DNA of 64,000 nucleotides from Neolewinella antarctica (lineage in GTDB: Bacteria; Bacteroidota; Bacteroidia; Chitinophagales; Saprospiraceae), in NCBI RefSeq assembly GCF_011927835.1, contig NZ_JAATJH010000001.1, positions 1,131,104 through 1,195,103 on the forward strand. The letters run 5' to 3'. The notes below the pieces were generated by a model. It was not told the DNA's origin, ran no database searches, and saw nothing but the letters and a program-made list of their open reading frames with translations. The position numbers and the translations under genes were made by a program. Every line of letters starts with the position of its first letter. The stretch's first letter is position 1. This document shows positions 56,305 through 64,000 of the stretch, piece after piece.

Positions 56305-56365
56305 GGTTAGTATTAATTGGGTCACGTGCCAATCGAATCGGGAGTGACTTTACTTTTGGTTATGC

Positions 56366-56785
56366 TTAGTCTTGGTAGTCAAGACGGGTGACGGTGCGAG
56401 TCTGAACGGGCAGCTTCTGAGCGGCCAGGCGAAGTGATTCTTCTGCGACTTCGCGGGTTACGCCGTCGATCTCGAACATGATGCGTCCGGGTTGCACGTT
56501 GGCAACGTAATAGTCGAGCGCGCCTTTACCCTTACCCATTCGAACTTCGAGTGGCTTGCTGGTGATTGGCTTGTCCGGAAAAATGCGAATCCACACTTTA
56601 CCTTCTCGCTTCATATTCCGGGTCATCGCAATACGGGCAGCCTCAATTTGGCGGCTGGTGATACGACCGAGGTCCAGGCTTTTGAGGCCGAAGGAACCGA
56701 AGTCCACTGTATTACCACGCTGCGCCAGGCCACGGTTGCGACCCTTCTGCTGCTTCCGGTATTTCGTTCTTTTAGGCTGTAACAT
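56366..56785 (-). CDS. rplP: 50S ribosomal protein L16
   Basis: L16, 139 residues, next to the A-site. [40 protein letters not shown] and [20 protein letters not shown] are standard. It is separated from rpsC by 384 bp, unusual for this operon, with a promoter-like box in the gap. Confidence 0.98.
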   Translation of the reverse strand: MLQPKRTKYRKQQKGRNRGLAQRGNTVDFGSFGLKSLDLGRITSRQIEAARIAMTRNMKREGKVWIRIFPDKPITSKPLEVRMGKGKGALDYYVANVQPGRIMFEIDGVTREVAEESLRLAAQKLPVQTRTVTRLDYQD

Positions 56786-57169
56786 TCTAATAAATTTTGC
56801 GGATAAATGGCTGAAAACCGGCCACTTATATCCAGGATTCCCTCAGGACCTCCGTAGAGCGGGGCAAAGGTAGGATATTTATTTGGAGTGGAAAAGATAA
56901 CCGAAGCTTTCTTTCAAATTTTACTCACATTAGGAAAGCAAGGCAGTGTCCCCGGCTATCCGGAAAGCACTCCCTTGCTTCTCTGGGTCGGAAGCCAGCG
57001 CAAGCGGGGCGCTTGATGGTCTTCCATTTCATTTATGCTCTCGCCTACGGCGGTTGAGTCGGTCGGTACGTGAACTGGTCACGCTAGTATTGGGTGAATT
57101 TTGGCAACAAAGTGAGTCCGGTTATTCAGCTAAAGCTAATTGCTCGCTGTTTAATCTTGGAATCAACTA
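56786..57169 (-). promoter_or_regulatory. rpsC-rplP gap with internal promoter
   Basis: A 384-bp gene-free gap where rpsC and rplP are normally adjacent. The leftward strand has TACCTTTG (56865-56872) with TTTC 18 bp upstream (56891-56894), close to the TTTG/TAnnTTTG consensus, and would make a leader of about 72 nt before rplP. The remainder (56900-57169) shows no protein gene. Confidence 0.55.
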
Positions 57170-57943
57170 CTACCGACGGCCACCACCGCCTCCGCCACCG
57201 CGGCGATCGCCACGGCCTCCGCCACCACCGCGGCGGTCACCGCGATCACCTCCACGGCCACGTCCGCCACGATCTCCACCCTTGGTGGAAAGACCAGCGT
57301 TCGGGTTGAGGTCACGCTTACCAAGGACTTCGCCCTTACAGATCCAGACCTTGATACCGATACGTCCGTATACGGTGTGGGCCTCTTTATTAGCGTAGTC
57401 GATGTCAGCACGGAAAGTGTGCAAAGGCGTACGACCTTCTTTGAACTCTTCCGTACGGCTCATGTCGGAACCATTCAAACGTCCGGATATACGAACCTTG
57501 ATGCCTTCCGCAGATGCACGCATGGTAGACTGAATGCTCGTCTTGATTGCGCGACGGTAATTAATACGTGCCTCGATCTGCTTGGCGATGGACTCAGCTA
57601 CGATGGTAGCATCGAGTTCCGGCTTACGAATCTCGATGATGTTGATCTGAATGTCCTTCTTCGTCAGGCGACGAAGCTCTTCGCGAATCAGGTCGATCTC
57701 GCTACCACCCTTACCGATAATAATACCGGGGCGGCTGGTGTGAATCGTCAGCGTGATCCGCTTAAGCGTACGCTCTATGATGATGCGGGCAATGCCTCCT
57801 TTCTCGATACGGGTACCGAGGTACTCGCGCAGTTTCGCGTCTTCAATGACGTTTGCGGCGTAGTCTTTGTCAGCAAACCAGTTGCTGTCCCAGCCACGAA
57901 TGTAACCGAGGCGGTTACCGATTGGATTTGTCTTCTGTCCCAT
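57170..57943 (-). CDS. rpsC: 30S ribosomal protein S3 with RGG-rich tail
   Basis: S3, 257 residues, forms the mRNA entry site. The N-terminal [22 protein letters not shown] domain with [20 protein letters not shown], and C-terminal domain [20 protein letters not shown] and [20 protein letters not shown] are complete. After residue ~220 comes a low-complexity Arg/Gly/Asp tail ([18 protein letters not shown] and more, ending GGRR), about 35 residues. The family usually ends soon after the IKVWI segment. The tail may bind RNA, by analogy with RGG motifs. Confidence 0.97.
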   Translation of the reverse strand: MGQKTNPIGNRLGYIRGWDSNWFADKDYAANVIEDAKLREYLGTRIEKGGIARIIIERTLKRITLTIHTSRPGIIIGKGGSEIDLIREELRRLTKKDIQINIIEIRKPELDATIVAESIAKQIEARINYRRAIKTSIQSTMRASAEGIKVRISGRLNGSDMSRTEEFKEGRTPLHTFRADIDYANKEAHTVYGRIGIKVWICKGEVLGKRDLNPNAGLSTKGGDRGGRGRGGDRGDRRGGGGGRGDRRGGGGGGGRR

Positions 57944-57945
57944 GG

Positions 57946-58332
57946 TTATGCTTCTTCGGTTTCTACTTCGGCGACTACGGGTAGTGGCGTGGTATTGGTT
58001 ACTTTGATGGTGATGTGGCAGCTGTGCTTCCGAATACGGTGAGCACGGCCGTGGGGAGCTGGGCGAAAACGCTTGATCTGCGCACCTGCGTCAGCAAATG
58101 CTTCTGAGATCACGAGATCGTAGTCGCCTGCGTCTTCGGAGCCACCTACTTTCACTTCCCAGTTGGCAACTGCGGTCAGAAGGTTTTTCTTCAACCAAAG
58201 GGCGGCCTCCTGCTTGGAGTAATCAAGGATGCCGATGGCCTCGTTGATTTTTTTACCGCGAATAAGATCCACGACCAGCCGCATCTTGCGGACCGACATC
58301 GGGATACTATTTAAACTTGATACTGCTTCCAT
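57946..58332 (-). CDS. rplV: 50S ribosomal protein L22
   Basis: L22, 128 residues, lines the exit tunnel. [20 protein letters not shown] and [20 protein letters not shown], the tunnel-hairpin region, are typical. It ends 2 bp before rpsC starts. The gap to rpsS (197 bp) carries an inverted repeat and a promoter-like box. Confidence 0.97.
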   Translation of the reverse strand: MEAVSSLNSIPMSVRKMRLVVDLIRGKKINEAIGILDYSKQEAALWLKKNLLTAVANWEVKVGGSEDAGDYDLVISEAFADAGAQIKRFRPAPHGRAHRIRKHSCHITIKVTNTTPLPVVAEVETEEA

Positions 58333-58420
58333 TATTGGATAATTTCGAGGGAACGGGTTAGTAGAGCGGGCGGGTCGAAACCCACGAGGCCGTACTCTGC
58401 CTTCACTCGGTTATAAGGGG

Positions 58421-58521
58421 GCGCTGTCGCGGGTGCAAAGATAATTTGAGATGAGAGGATGTATTAGGTTATACCCAAAACATTTTGCTCCCCCACCCCA
58501 TCATTGCACCTGCGTCAGCGC
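58421..58521 (-). repeat. Inverted GC-rich 16-mers and promoter box in the rpsS-rplV gap
   Basis: GCGCTGTCGCGGGTGC (58421-58436) and GCACCTGCGTCAGCGC (58506-58521) form an inverted pair with a 69-bp spacer, as in the rpoB-rpoC gap. Leftwards TATCTTTG directly precedes the left copy (about 58437-58444), reading towards rplV, so it may be an internal promoter whose first transcribed bases are the repeat. No gene is in the gap. Confidence 0.6.
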
Positions 58522-58529
58522 CAATTAAT

Positions 58530-58799
58530 TTACTTCTTCTTACCACCATGGCCGCGGAAAGAGCGGGTCGGGGCAAACTCACCGAGCTTATGGCCAACCA
58601 TGTTCTCCGTAACGTAGACGGGAACGTGGGTTTTGCCATTGTGGACGGCGATGGTCAAACCTACCATGTCGGGAATGATCATAGAGGGGCGTGACCAGGT
58701 TTTGATCATGCCTTTACGGCCACTTCCTTCTTGGGTCTTGACGACTTTTTCGTAGAGGCGGTGGTAAACGTAAGGGCCTTTCTTTAGCGAACGTGCCAT
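58530..58799 (-). CDS. rpsS: 30S ribosomal protein S19
   Basis: S19, 89 residues, in the head of the small subunit. [40 protein letters not shown] and [20 protein letters not shown] are conserved. It starts 3 bp after the rplB stop. Confidence 0.98.
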   Translation of the reverse strand: MARSLKKGPYVYHRLYEKVVKTQEGSGRKGMIKTWSRPSMIIPDMVGLTIAVHNGKTHVPVYVTENMVGHKLGEFAPTRSFRGHGGKKK

Positions 58800-58802
58800 T
58801 GG

Positions 58803-59639
58803 TTATTTCTTATTCTTCGTCTTGCGACGGGTGATGATCAATTTATTACTAGCCTTGTTGACGTTGCGCGTCTTCTGGCCCTTGGCCATGATGCCCGTGC
58901 GGGAGCGTGGGTGACCACCCGAAGCGCGACCTTCGCCACCACCCATAGGGTGATCGACCGGGTTCATGGCAACACCACGAACGCGTGGACGACGACCGGC
59001 CCAGCGGTTACGACCGGCTTTACCGGCTACCGTAAGACTATGGTCGGGGTTGGAAGTCGTACCGATGGTAGCACGACACGTCTTTAAGATACGGCGAACT
59101 TCACCGGAAGGCAACTTGACGGAGACAAACTTGCCTTCCTTACCCATCAGAGTACCGTTAGTACCGGCGGAACGGGCGAGAGCGGCACCTTTACCGGGCT
59201 GCAACTCAATGGCGTGAATGGGAGAACCCAGGGGCACGTCGGCGAGGAACATCGTGTTGCCAGTAGTAGGCTCTGCGTTTGCTCCGGAAGAGATAGTATC
59301 ACCGACCTTCAAACCGCGTGGTGCGATAATATAGGTCTTCTTACCATCCGTGTATTCCAACAGTGCGATGAAAGCGGTACGGTTTGGATCGTATTCGATC
59401 GTCTTGACCGTAGCCATCACACCATCGTGGTTCCGACGGAAATCGATAATACGGTAACGACGTTTGTGACCACCACCGCGTTGGCGGACGGTCATCTTAC
59501 CAGTACCGTTACGACCGCCACTTCTCTTGATGGGCGCCAGTAACGACTTTTCTGGCTTGTCTCCCGTCAGTTCGTCGAACTTGTTTCCAACGTGGAAACG
59601 CGACCCCGGGGAGACGGGCTTAAACTTCTTGATTGGCAT
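58803..59639 (-). CDS. rplB: 50S ribosomal protein L2
   Basis: L2, 278 residues, needed for subunit joining and peptidyl-transferase assembly. [20 protein letters not shown] begins it. The signature [20 protein letters not shown] and [20 protein letters not shown] carry the conserved His near the active centre. It follows rplW by 139 bp. Confidence 0.98.
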   Translation of the reverse strand: MPIKKFKPVSPGSRFHVGNKFDELTGDKPEKSLLAPIKRSGGRNGTGKMTVRQRGGGHKRRYRIIDFRRNHDGVMATVKTIEYDPNRTAFIALLEYTDGKKTYIIAPRGLKVGDTISSGANAEPTTGNTMFLADVPLGSPIHAIELQPGKGAALARSAGTNGTLMGKEGKFVSVKLPSGEVRRILKTCRATIGTTSNPDHSLTVAGKAGRNRWAGRRPRVRGVAMNPVDHPMGGGEGRASGGHPRSRTGIMAKGQKTRNVNKASNKLIITRRKTKNKK

Positions 59640-59778
59640 AATTGCACAAAATTATTACGATGAATCTCGGAGCAAAAACAGGGACCGGAATCGACGCCAG
59701 TCCGTGGCTCCCCACTCACCGTGGGTTATAGAATAGGAAATCTCGGTAACGAATTTTCAAACGCTACCGAAGTGATTC

Positions 59779-60075
59779 CTAAGCTTCGTTATACAAGTCG
59801 ATTGATTCTCCTTCGGCTAACGTTACGATTGCTTTCTTGTAAGCGGCAACGCGGCCTTTGAGAACGCCCGACTTGGTCGATCTGTTTTTTACTTTACCCG
59901 GCATGATGGCCGTATTGACCCGGTTGACCGTGACGCCGTAGTGCGCCTGGATGGCGTTACGGATCTCGATCTTGTTGGCCGTCTTGGCGACTACGAAAGT
60001 GTAGTGACCGTGATCTTCGGAAAGCAGTTCAGCTTTCTCGGAAACCACTGGCTTGATTAAGATTTGCTTAGTCAT
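59779..60075 (-). CDS. rplW: 50S ribosomal protein L23
   Basis: L23, 98 residues, at the tunnel exit where trigger factor and SRP bind. MTKQILIKPVVSEKAELLSE and YTFVVAKTANKIEIRNAIQA are conserved. The end (LAEGESIDLYNEA) is slightly longer than average. Confidence 0.97.
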   Translation of the reverse strand: MTKQILIKPVVSEKAELLSEDHGHYTFVVAKTANKIEIRNAIQAHYGVTVNRVNTAIMPGKVKNRSTKSGVLKGRVAAYKKAIVTLAEGESIDLYNEA

Positions 60076-60149
60076 GTTGTTGTAGTTTGAGTAGCGTTCG
60101 GCGGTGAAAGGTAATCGCTGTTTAACGATGCGACCGTTTCACTTACCTA

Positions 60150-60779
60150 CTATGCCTGGTTGAACTGCTCTTTTAGTTTTTCGATGGCTCCTTCGGCGAG
60201 AAGGATAGTACCGGCCTTCATTACGTCGTAGGTATTAAGCTCGGCGGCAGCGACAACTGCGCTTCCCTGTATATTACGACCGCTGCGGTAGACGTGGTTC
60301 TCTTTGTCAGCCGTAATGAGAAGTACCTTGCCGGTAACTTTCATTGCGCTGAGGAAAGAAACGTAGTCCTTTGTTTTTGGTGCGTCAAACTTGAGGTCTT
60401 CTACTACCGTGATACTACCGGCTTGGGCCTTAGTAGTCAGTGCGGAAGCGCGAGCCAATTGCTTGACCTTCTTATTCAGCTTAATGTTGTACTTACGTGG
60501 GCGGGGACCGAAGACACGACCACCACTACGGAAGAGCGGGTTCTTGATGTCACCTTTACGACTACCACCAGTACCTTTCTGGCGGTGCAGTTTCTTGGTA
60601 GAACCGGCGATCTCGCCGCGCTCTTTCGCTTTGTGCGTGCCCTGGCGCTGTGCGGCCAGGTAAGCCTTTACGGCCAGGTATACGGCATGCTCATTTGGCT
60701 CTACACCGAAGATGCTATCGGGTAGTTCCACCTCACGGCCTGCATCACCGCCCTGTGTGCTTTGAACTTGGAGTTTCAT
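60150..60779 (-). CDS. rplD: 50S ribosomal protein L4
   Basis: L4, 209 residues. The tunnel-constriction loop is in KKLHRQKGTGGSRKGDIKNP and GGRVFGPRPRKYNIKLNKKV. In E. coli it represses the S10 operon through the leader. The position between rplC and rplW is standard. Confidence 0.98.
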   Translation of the reverse strand: MKLQVQSTQGGDAGREVELPDSIFGVEPNEHAVYLAVKAYLAAQRQGTHKAKERGEIAGSTKKLHRQKGTGGSRKGDIKNPLFRSGGRVFGPRPRKYNIKLNKKVKQLARASALTTKAQAGSITVVEDLKFDAPKTKDYVSFLSAMKVTGKVLLITADKENHVYRSGRNIQGSAVVAAAELNTYDVMKAGTILLAEGAIEKLKEQFNQA

Positions 60780-60836
60780 GTTGTAGATATTTATGATCTA
60801 CCTAGTGCCTCGGAAGGAGGAAGCTAGGGGGGATGA

Positions 60837-61457
60837 TTACTTGTGGAGGATTATGGTGCCGCCCTTAGGGCCGGGGATAGCCCCTTTGACGAGGATGAGG
60901 TTCTTGTCGGCGAAGATACGGAGGACCTTAAGTCCCTTGATCGTTACGCGCGTGCCACCATCACGTCCACCCATGCGCATTCCTTTGAATACCCGCGCCG
61001 GGTAGGAAGCCGCACCAATCGAACCGGGAGCCCGTTGGCGGTTGTGCTGACCGTGCGTCGCATCGTTCACACCCTTGAAGTTGTGACGCTTGACTACACC
61101 CTGGAAACCTTTACCCTTTGAGGTACCGACCGCAGCGCACATGTCACCTTCGACGAATACTTCGTCAACGGTTACCGTCTCGCCGAGGGCTTTTTCGAGA
61201 TCCATATCGCGGAACTCGACTACCTCTGATTTTGGGGTGGTGTTGGCGGCGGAGAAATGACCAGCAAGTTGCTTGGTAGTATTCTTTGCCTTGCGCTCGC
61301 CGTAGGCAAGCTGGATGGAGTTATATGTATCCGAATCGTTGGTCTTGACTTGCGTTACTACGCAGGGGCCAGCCTCGATTACGGTACAGGCTACGTTTTT
61401 GCCTGCTGGGTCGAAGATGGAGGTCATCCCGACTTTTTTACCAATAATACCGTTCAT
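60837..61457 (-). CDS. rplC: 50S ribosomal protein L3
   Basis: L3, 206 residues, near the peptidyl-transferase centre. MNGIIGKKVGMTSIFDPAGK and the signature FKGVNDATHGQHNRQRAPGS and GGRDGGTRVTIKGLKVLRIF are typical. The methylated Gln of E. coli L3 corresponds to the HGQHNRQR region. Upstream, a long inverted repeat separates it from rpsJ. Confidence 0.97.
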   Translation of the reverse strand: MNGIIGKKVGMTSIFDPAGKNVACTVIEAGPCVVTQVKTNDSDTYNSIQLAYGERKAKNTTKQLAGHFSAANTTPKSEVVEFRDMDLEKALGETVTVDEVFVEGDMCAAVGTSKGKGFQGVVKRHNFKGVNDATHGQHNRQRAPGSIGAASYPARVFKGMRMGGRDGGTRVTIKGLKVLRIFADKNLILVKGAIPGPKGGTIILHK

Positions 61458-61718
61458 CGGTCTTGAGTTGATAATACCGCCGTGCCGAAAGATTTGGCAG
61501 CGGGCGATAGCATTCCTCGTCCCGAGCTAGTCGGGATGGGGAACAGTTTAAAAATAAGCTCATTCACTGTTTGCGAATGAGCGGTTGCCTTAAGCATAGT
61601 TGACATGTGATATTTTATGAATTCCGTGGTCGTCCGAAGAGTAGGCTATAAGCGACCCTAAGGAGCGTTAACCTACTCTTTGGACGACGTAAACACGGGA
61701 TTCATAAAATAGCACTCA
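61458..61718 (-). promoter_or_regulatory. rpsJ-rplC gap with long imperfect inverted repeat
   Basis: In this 261-bp gap, arm 61612-61645 pairs with 61672-61710 over about 34 bp apart from a 5-bp bulge (TTTAC side) and two wobble positions, around a 26-nt centre. A second hairpin GCTCATTC/GAATGAGC is at 61558-61582, and a third, CCCGA/TCGGG, at 61521-61535. The two wobbles in the long stem are G-U on the plus strand but A-C on the minus (operon) strand. It could be an RNase III target or a mobile inverted repeat. Confidence 0.6.
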
Positions 61719-62027
61719 TCAAGTCAGCTTTACCTGAATATCTACACCACTAGGGAGTTCGAGCTTAGATAGCGCGTCCACCGTTTTCTGGTTGGGTGTG
61801 TAGATTTCAATCAAGCGCTTGTGCGTGCGCAACTGAAACTGCTCCCGAGATTTCTTATTGACGTGCGGCGAGCGCAGGACGGTATAGATATCTCTTTCGG
61901 TGGGCAGCGGAATCGGGCCGGTAACGATAGCCCCACTGTTCTTGACGGTCTTGACGATCTTCTCGGTGGATTTGTCAACGAGGTTGTGATCGTAAGAACG
62001 CAGTTTGATGCGAATTTTCTGATTCAT
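61719..62027 (-). CDS. rpsJ: 30S ribosomal protein S10
   Basis: S10, 102 residues, also NusE in antitermination. [40 protein letters not shown] and [20 protein letters not shown] are conserved. It follows fusA by 118 bp, the usual order in Bacteroidota when tuf is elsewhere. Confidence 0.98.
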   Translation of the reverse strand: MNQKIRIKLRSYDHNLVDKSTEKIVKTVKNSGAIVTGPIPLPTERDIYTVLRSPHVNKKSREQFQLRTHKRLIEIYTPNQKTVDALSKLELPSGVDIQVKLT

Positions 62028-62145
62028 GCCAGTTTGTAATTTTTCAAAGAAAAGAAGCCGGGCGGCTTTCCGCCGGCGTTATTGTTAAAACACTTCCAGC
62101 TTCGGAGCGACGATTGCCGCAACGAAGCTGGAAGAAATTATTGCG

Positions 62146-64000
62146 TTATGCAGTTTCGCCTTTCGCCTCCTTAATGATCTCTTCGGCGATTCCTTTAGGA
62201 GCTTCGGCGAAGTGAGAGAAAGTCATGCTAGAATTAGCGCGACCGGAAGTGATCGTACGAAGGTCGGTTACGTAGCCGAACATTTGGCTAAGCGGCACGT
62301 CGGCGGTGATGCGTGATGCGCCACCGTTCATTGCTTCCTGTCCTTTCGGCAGACCACGACGACGGTTCAGGTCACCGATGACGTTACCCGTATATTCTTC
62401 AGGAGAAACAACGACAACTTCCATGATAGGTTCGAGCAACTTAGGGTTACACTGCTTGGCAGCGGCCCGGAAGCCTTCCTTTGCACAAAGTTCGAAAGCA
62501 AGCGGCTTAGAGTCAACGGAGTGCATACCACCATCGTAAACCCGGACCTTCATGCTGTCGATGTTGTAGCCGGCGAGAATACCGTTCTTCATCATGGACT
62601 GGAATCCGTCCTTAATGGGCTTCTGGTAGTTCTTGTCGATCGAACCACCGACGATGGCCCACTCGAACTGCATGTTTTCCTTGCCGCTCTTGAAGTCTTC
62701 GCTTTCCAGGAACTCCTCATCGGCGGGGCCGAGGGTGAAGCTCATGTCTGCAAAGAGACCAGAACCACCGGACTGCTTCTTGAGACGCTCACGGTGATCA
62801 ACGGTGTTAAACAGGGCTTCTTTGTAAGAAACCTGTGGTGCACCTACGTTAGCTTCAACGCCGAACTCTCTTCTGAGGCGGTCGACGATGATCTCCAGGT
62901 GAAGCTCACCCATACCGGCGATAACCGTTTGGTTCGTGTCTTCGTCGTAACGAACGGTGAAGGTTGGATCCTCTTCCGCTAGTTTGGCAAGTGCCATACC
63001 CAGCTTATCGAGGTCTTTCTGTGTCTTTGGCTCGACGGCTACCGCGATAACGGGATCGGGGAAGACCATTGATTCGAGTACGATCGGATTGGCTTCGTCA
63101 CAAAGCGTGTCACCCGTACGGATGTCTTTGAAACCAACGGCAGCGGCGATGTCACCAGCTTCTACTTTGTCGATCTTCTCCTGCTTGTTGGCGTGCATCT
63201 GGTAGAGACGCGAGATACGTTCCTTGTTACCGGAACGTGTGTTCTTCACGTAAGAACCAGCGTCGAGACGACCTGAGTAGACCCGCATGAAGGCCAAGCG
63301 GCCAACGAATGGGTCCGTAGCGATCTTAAAGGCAAGCGCGGCAAATGGCTCGTCGACGTTCGGTGCGCGGAATAACTCCTGCTCGGGATCATCAGGGTGC
63401 GTACCACGGACCGGTGGAATGTCCACTGGGCTGGGTAAGTAAGCACATACTGCATCGAGTACGGCTTGTACACCTTTGTTCTTGAAAGCAGAACCACACA
63501 TCATTGGAACGAAGGCAGCGTCAGTAACGGCGTCACGTACGGCATTGCGCACTTCTTGAACCGTAATTGACTCAGGATCTTCGAAGTACTTCTCCAAAAG
63601 GCTCTCGTCGTATTCGGCTACTGCTTCGAGCAGCTTCTCACGCCACGTGTTGACCACGGGTAAAAGCTCGGCTGGCGTTTCGATAACTTCGAACGTCATG
63701 CCTTGGTCTTCCTCATTCCAGACGATAGCCTGCATGGTGATGAGGTCGACTACGCCACGGAAAGTCTCTTCAGCGCCGATCGGAATCTGCAGTGGGATAG
63801 ACTTGGAACCGAGCTTCTCTTCAACATCTTTAACGACGTTGAGGAAGTCAGCACCGGAACGGTCCATCTTGTTGACGAATCCAATACGGGGGACTTTGTA
63901 GTTGTCAGCGAGGCGCCAGTTCGTTTCCGACTGGGGCTCGACACCGGATACGGCGCAGAACAAGAATACGAGACCATCGAGAACACGGAGGGAACGGTTT
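62146..64000 (-). CDS. fusA: Elongation factor G (partial, N-terminus beyond window)
   Basis: EF-G drives ribosomal translocation. About 618 codons are visible; the first ~80-90 residues with the P-loop lie past the right edge. The visible part opens with [20 protein letters not shown] and EPQSETNWR, then [11 protein letters not shown] (guanine-specificity NKMD) and the domain II segment [18 protein letters not shown]. Domain IV has the loop region [20 protein letters not shown], and the end is [20 protein letters not shown]. It is the standard fusA next to rpsJ. An internal Met at 63963 is not the true start. Confidence 0.97.
   Translation of the reverse strand, partial: NRSLRVLDGLVFLFCAVSGVEPQSETNWRLADNYKVPRIGFVNKMDRSGADFLNVVKDVEEKLGSKSIPLQIPIGAEETFRGVVDLITMQAIVWNEEDQGMTFEVIETPAELLPVVNTWREKLLEAVAEYDESLLEKYFEDPESITVQEVRNAVRDAVTDAAFVPMMCGSAFKNKGVQAVLDAVCAYLPSPVDIPPVRGTHPDDPEQELFRAPNVDEPFAALAFKIATDPFVGRLAFMRVYSGRLDAGSYVKNTRSGNKERISRLYQMHANKQEKIDKVEAGDIAAAVGFKDIRTGDTLCDEANPIVLESMVFPDPVIAVAVEPKTQKDLDKLGMALAKLAEEDPTFTVRYDEDTNQTVIAGMGELHLEIIVDRLRREFGVEANVGAPQVSYKEALFNTVDHRERLKKQSGGSGLFADMSFTLGPADEEFLESEDFKSGKENMQFEWAIVGGSIDKNYQKPIKDGFQSMMKNGILAGYNIDSMKVRVYDGGMHSVDSKPLAFELCAKEGFRAAAKQCNPKLLEPIMEVVVVSPEEYTGNVIGDLNRRRGLPKGQEAMNGGASRITADVPLSQMFGYVTDLRTITSGRANSSMTFSHFAEAPKGIAEEIIKEAKGETA

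Noticed and set aside
56946-57398. A 150-codon rightward frame with a Pro-rich tail in the rpsC-rplP gap
   Set aside because: Its second half is the antisense of the S3 Arg/Gly tail and its first half has no domain; it is a shadow frame.

Overview
The window comes from a member of the Bacteroidota, most likely of the Saprospiria/Lewinella type. The support is a type IX secretion C-terminal sorting domain, an HD-DUF5706 (PycTM-like) protein, LytS/LytTR regulation with a Y_Y_Y-type sensor, a zinc-free long S14, and promoters of the Bacteroidota form TTTG-N(18-19)-TAnnTTTG. The lineage below phylum is an inference. No rRNA gene, complete insertion sequence, prophage or CRISPR array is visible.

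Layout. 1-12.8 kb is a translation/transcription block read leftwards. A promoter near 12.8 kb serves tRNA-Thr(TGT), tRNA-Tyr, tRNA-Gly, tRNA-Thr(GGT) and tuf. A second promoter near 10.4 kb serves tRNA-Trp, secE, nusG, rplK, rplA, rplJ, rplL, rpoB and rpoC (rpoC runs off the left edge). 12.8-18.6 kb holds xerC, a TPR lipoprotein, a glutamate formimidoyltransferase, a fructose-6-phosphate aldolase/transaldolase, an acidic protein, an FMN reductase and a DUF937-like protein. 18.8-19.9 kb is an unusual tandem array of tRNA-Asp remnants, terminators and small GIY-YIG nuclease genes next to the intact tRNA-Asp. 20-49 kb is a mixed region: TonB, an AraC regulator, a thioredoxin-like protein without its CXXC, a PAS/sigma-54 activator, MetH, a T9SS cargo protein, an aminotransferase, lipoproteins, KsgA, hydrolases, an HD-PycTM protein, an M28 peptidase, a LytTR/LytS pair and a GT-C glycosyltransferase. 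49.7-64 kb is the S10/spc ribosomal cluster read leftwards from fusA (cut by the right edge) to secY, where a strong terminator ends it. The infA/rpmJ/rpsM/rpsK/rpsD/rpoA/rplQ segment that usually follows is absent here.

The most unusual feature is a recurring pattern at tRNA loci. Intact Trp, Gly and Asp genes each sit beside damaged copies of themselves in which an internal part has been replaced by a short perfect or near-perfect hairpin (TCCCGATAGCTATCGGGA, GTCCCGACTAAGTCGGGAC and others). The Trp copies form a 3-unit, 93-bp tandem array in the leader of the secE-rpoC operon. The Asp copies are tandemly duplicated every ~366 bp together with a terminator and a GIY-YIG gene whose stop codon lies inside the tRNA remnant. 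Related palindromes are scattered through the rest of the window, and a second dispersed motif, GCACCCGCGNCNGCGC, occurs eight times, twice as an inverted pair inside the rpo and S10 operons.

Other points of note are an S17 protein with a ~70-residue N-terminal extension, an S3 with an RGG-rich tail, a glycosyltransferase whose conserved N-terminus has no ATG/GTG/TTG, and a structured, possibly non-coding RNA region between metH and the sigma-54 activator. All calls come from reading the sequence; no database search was run.
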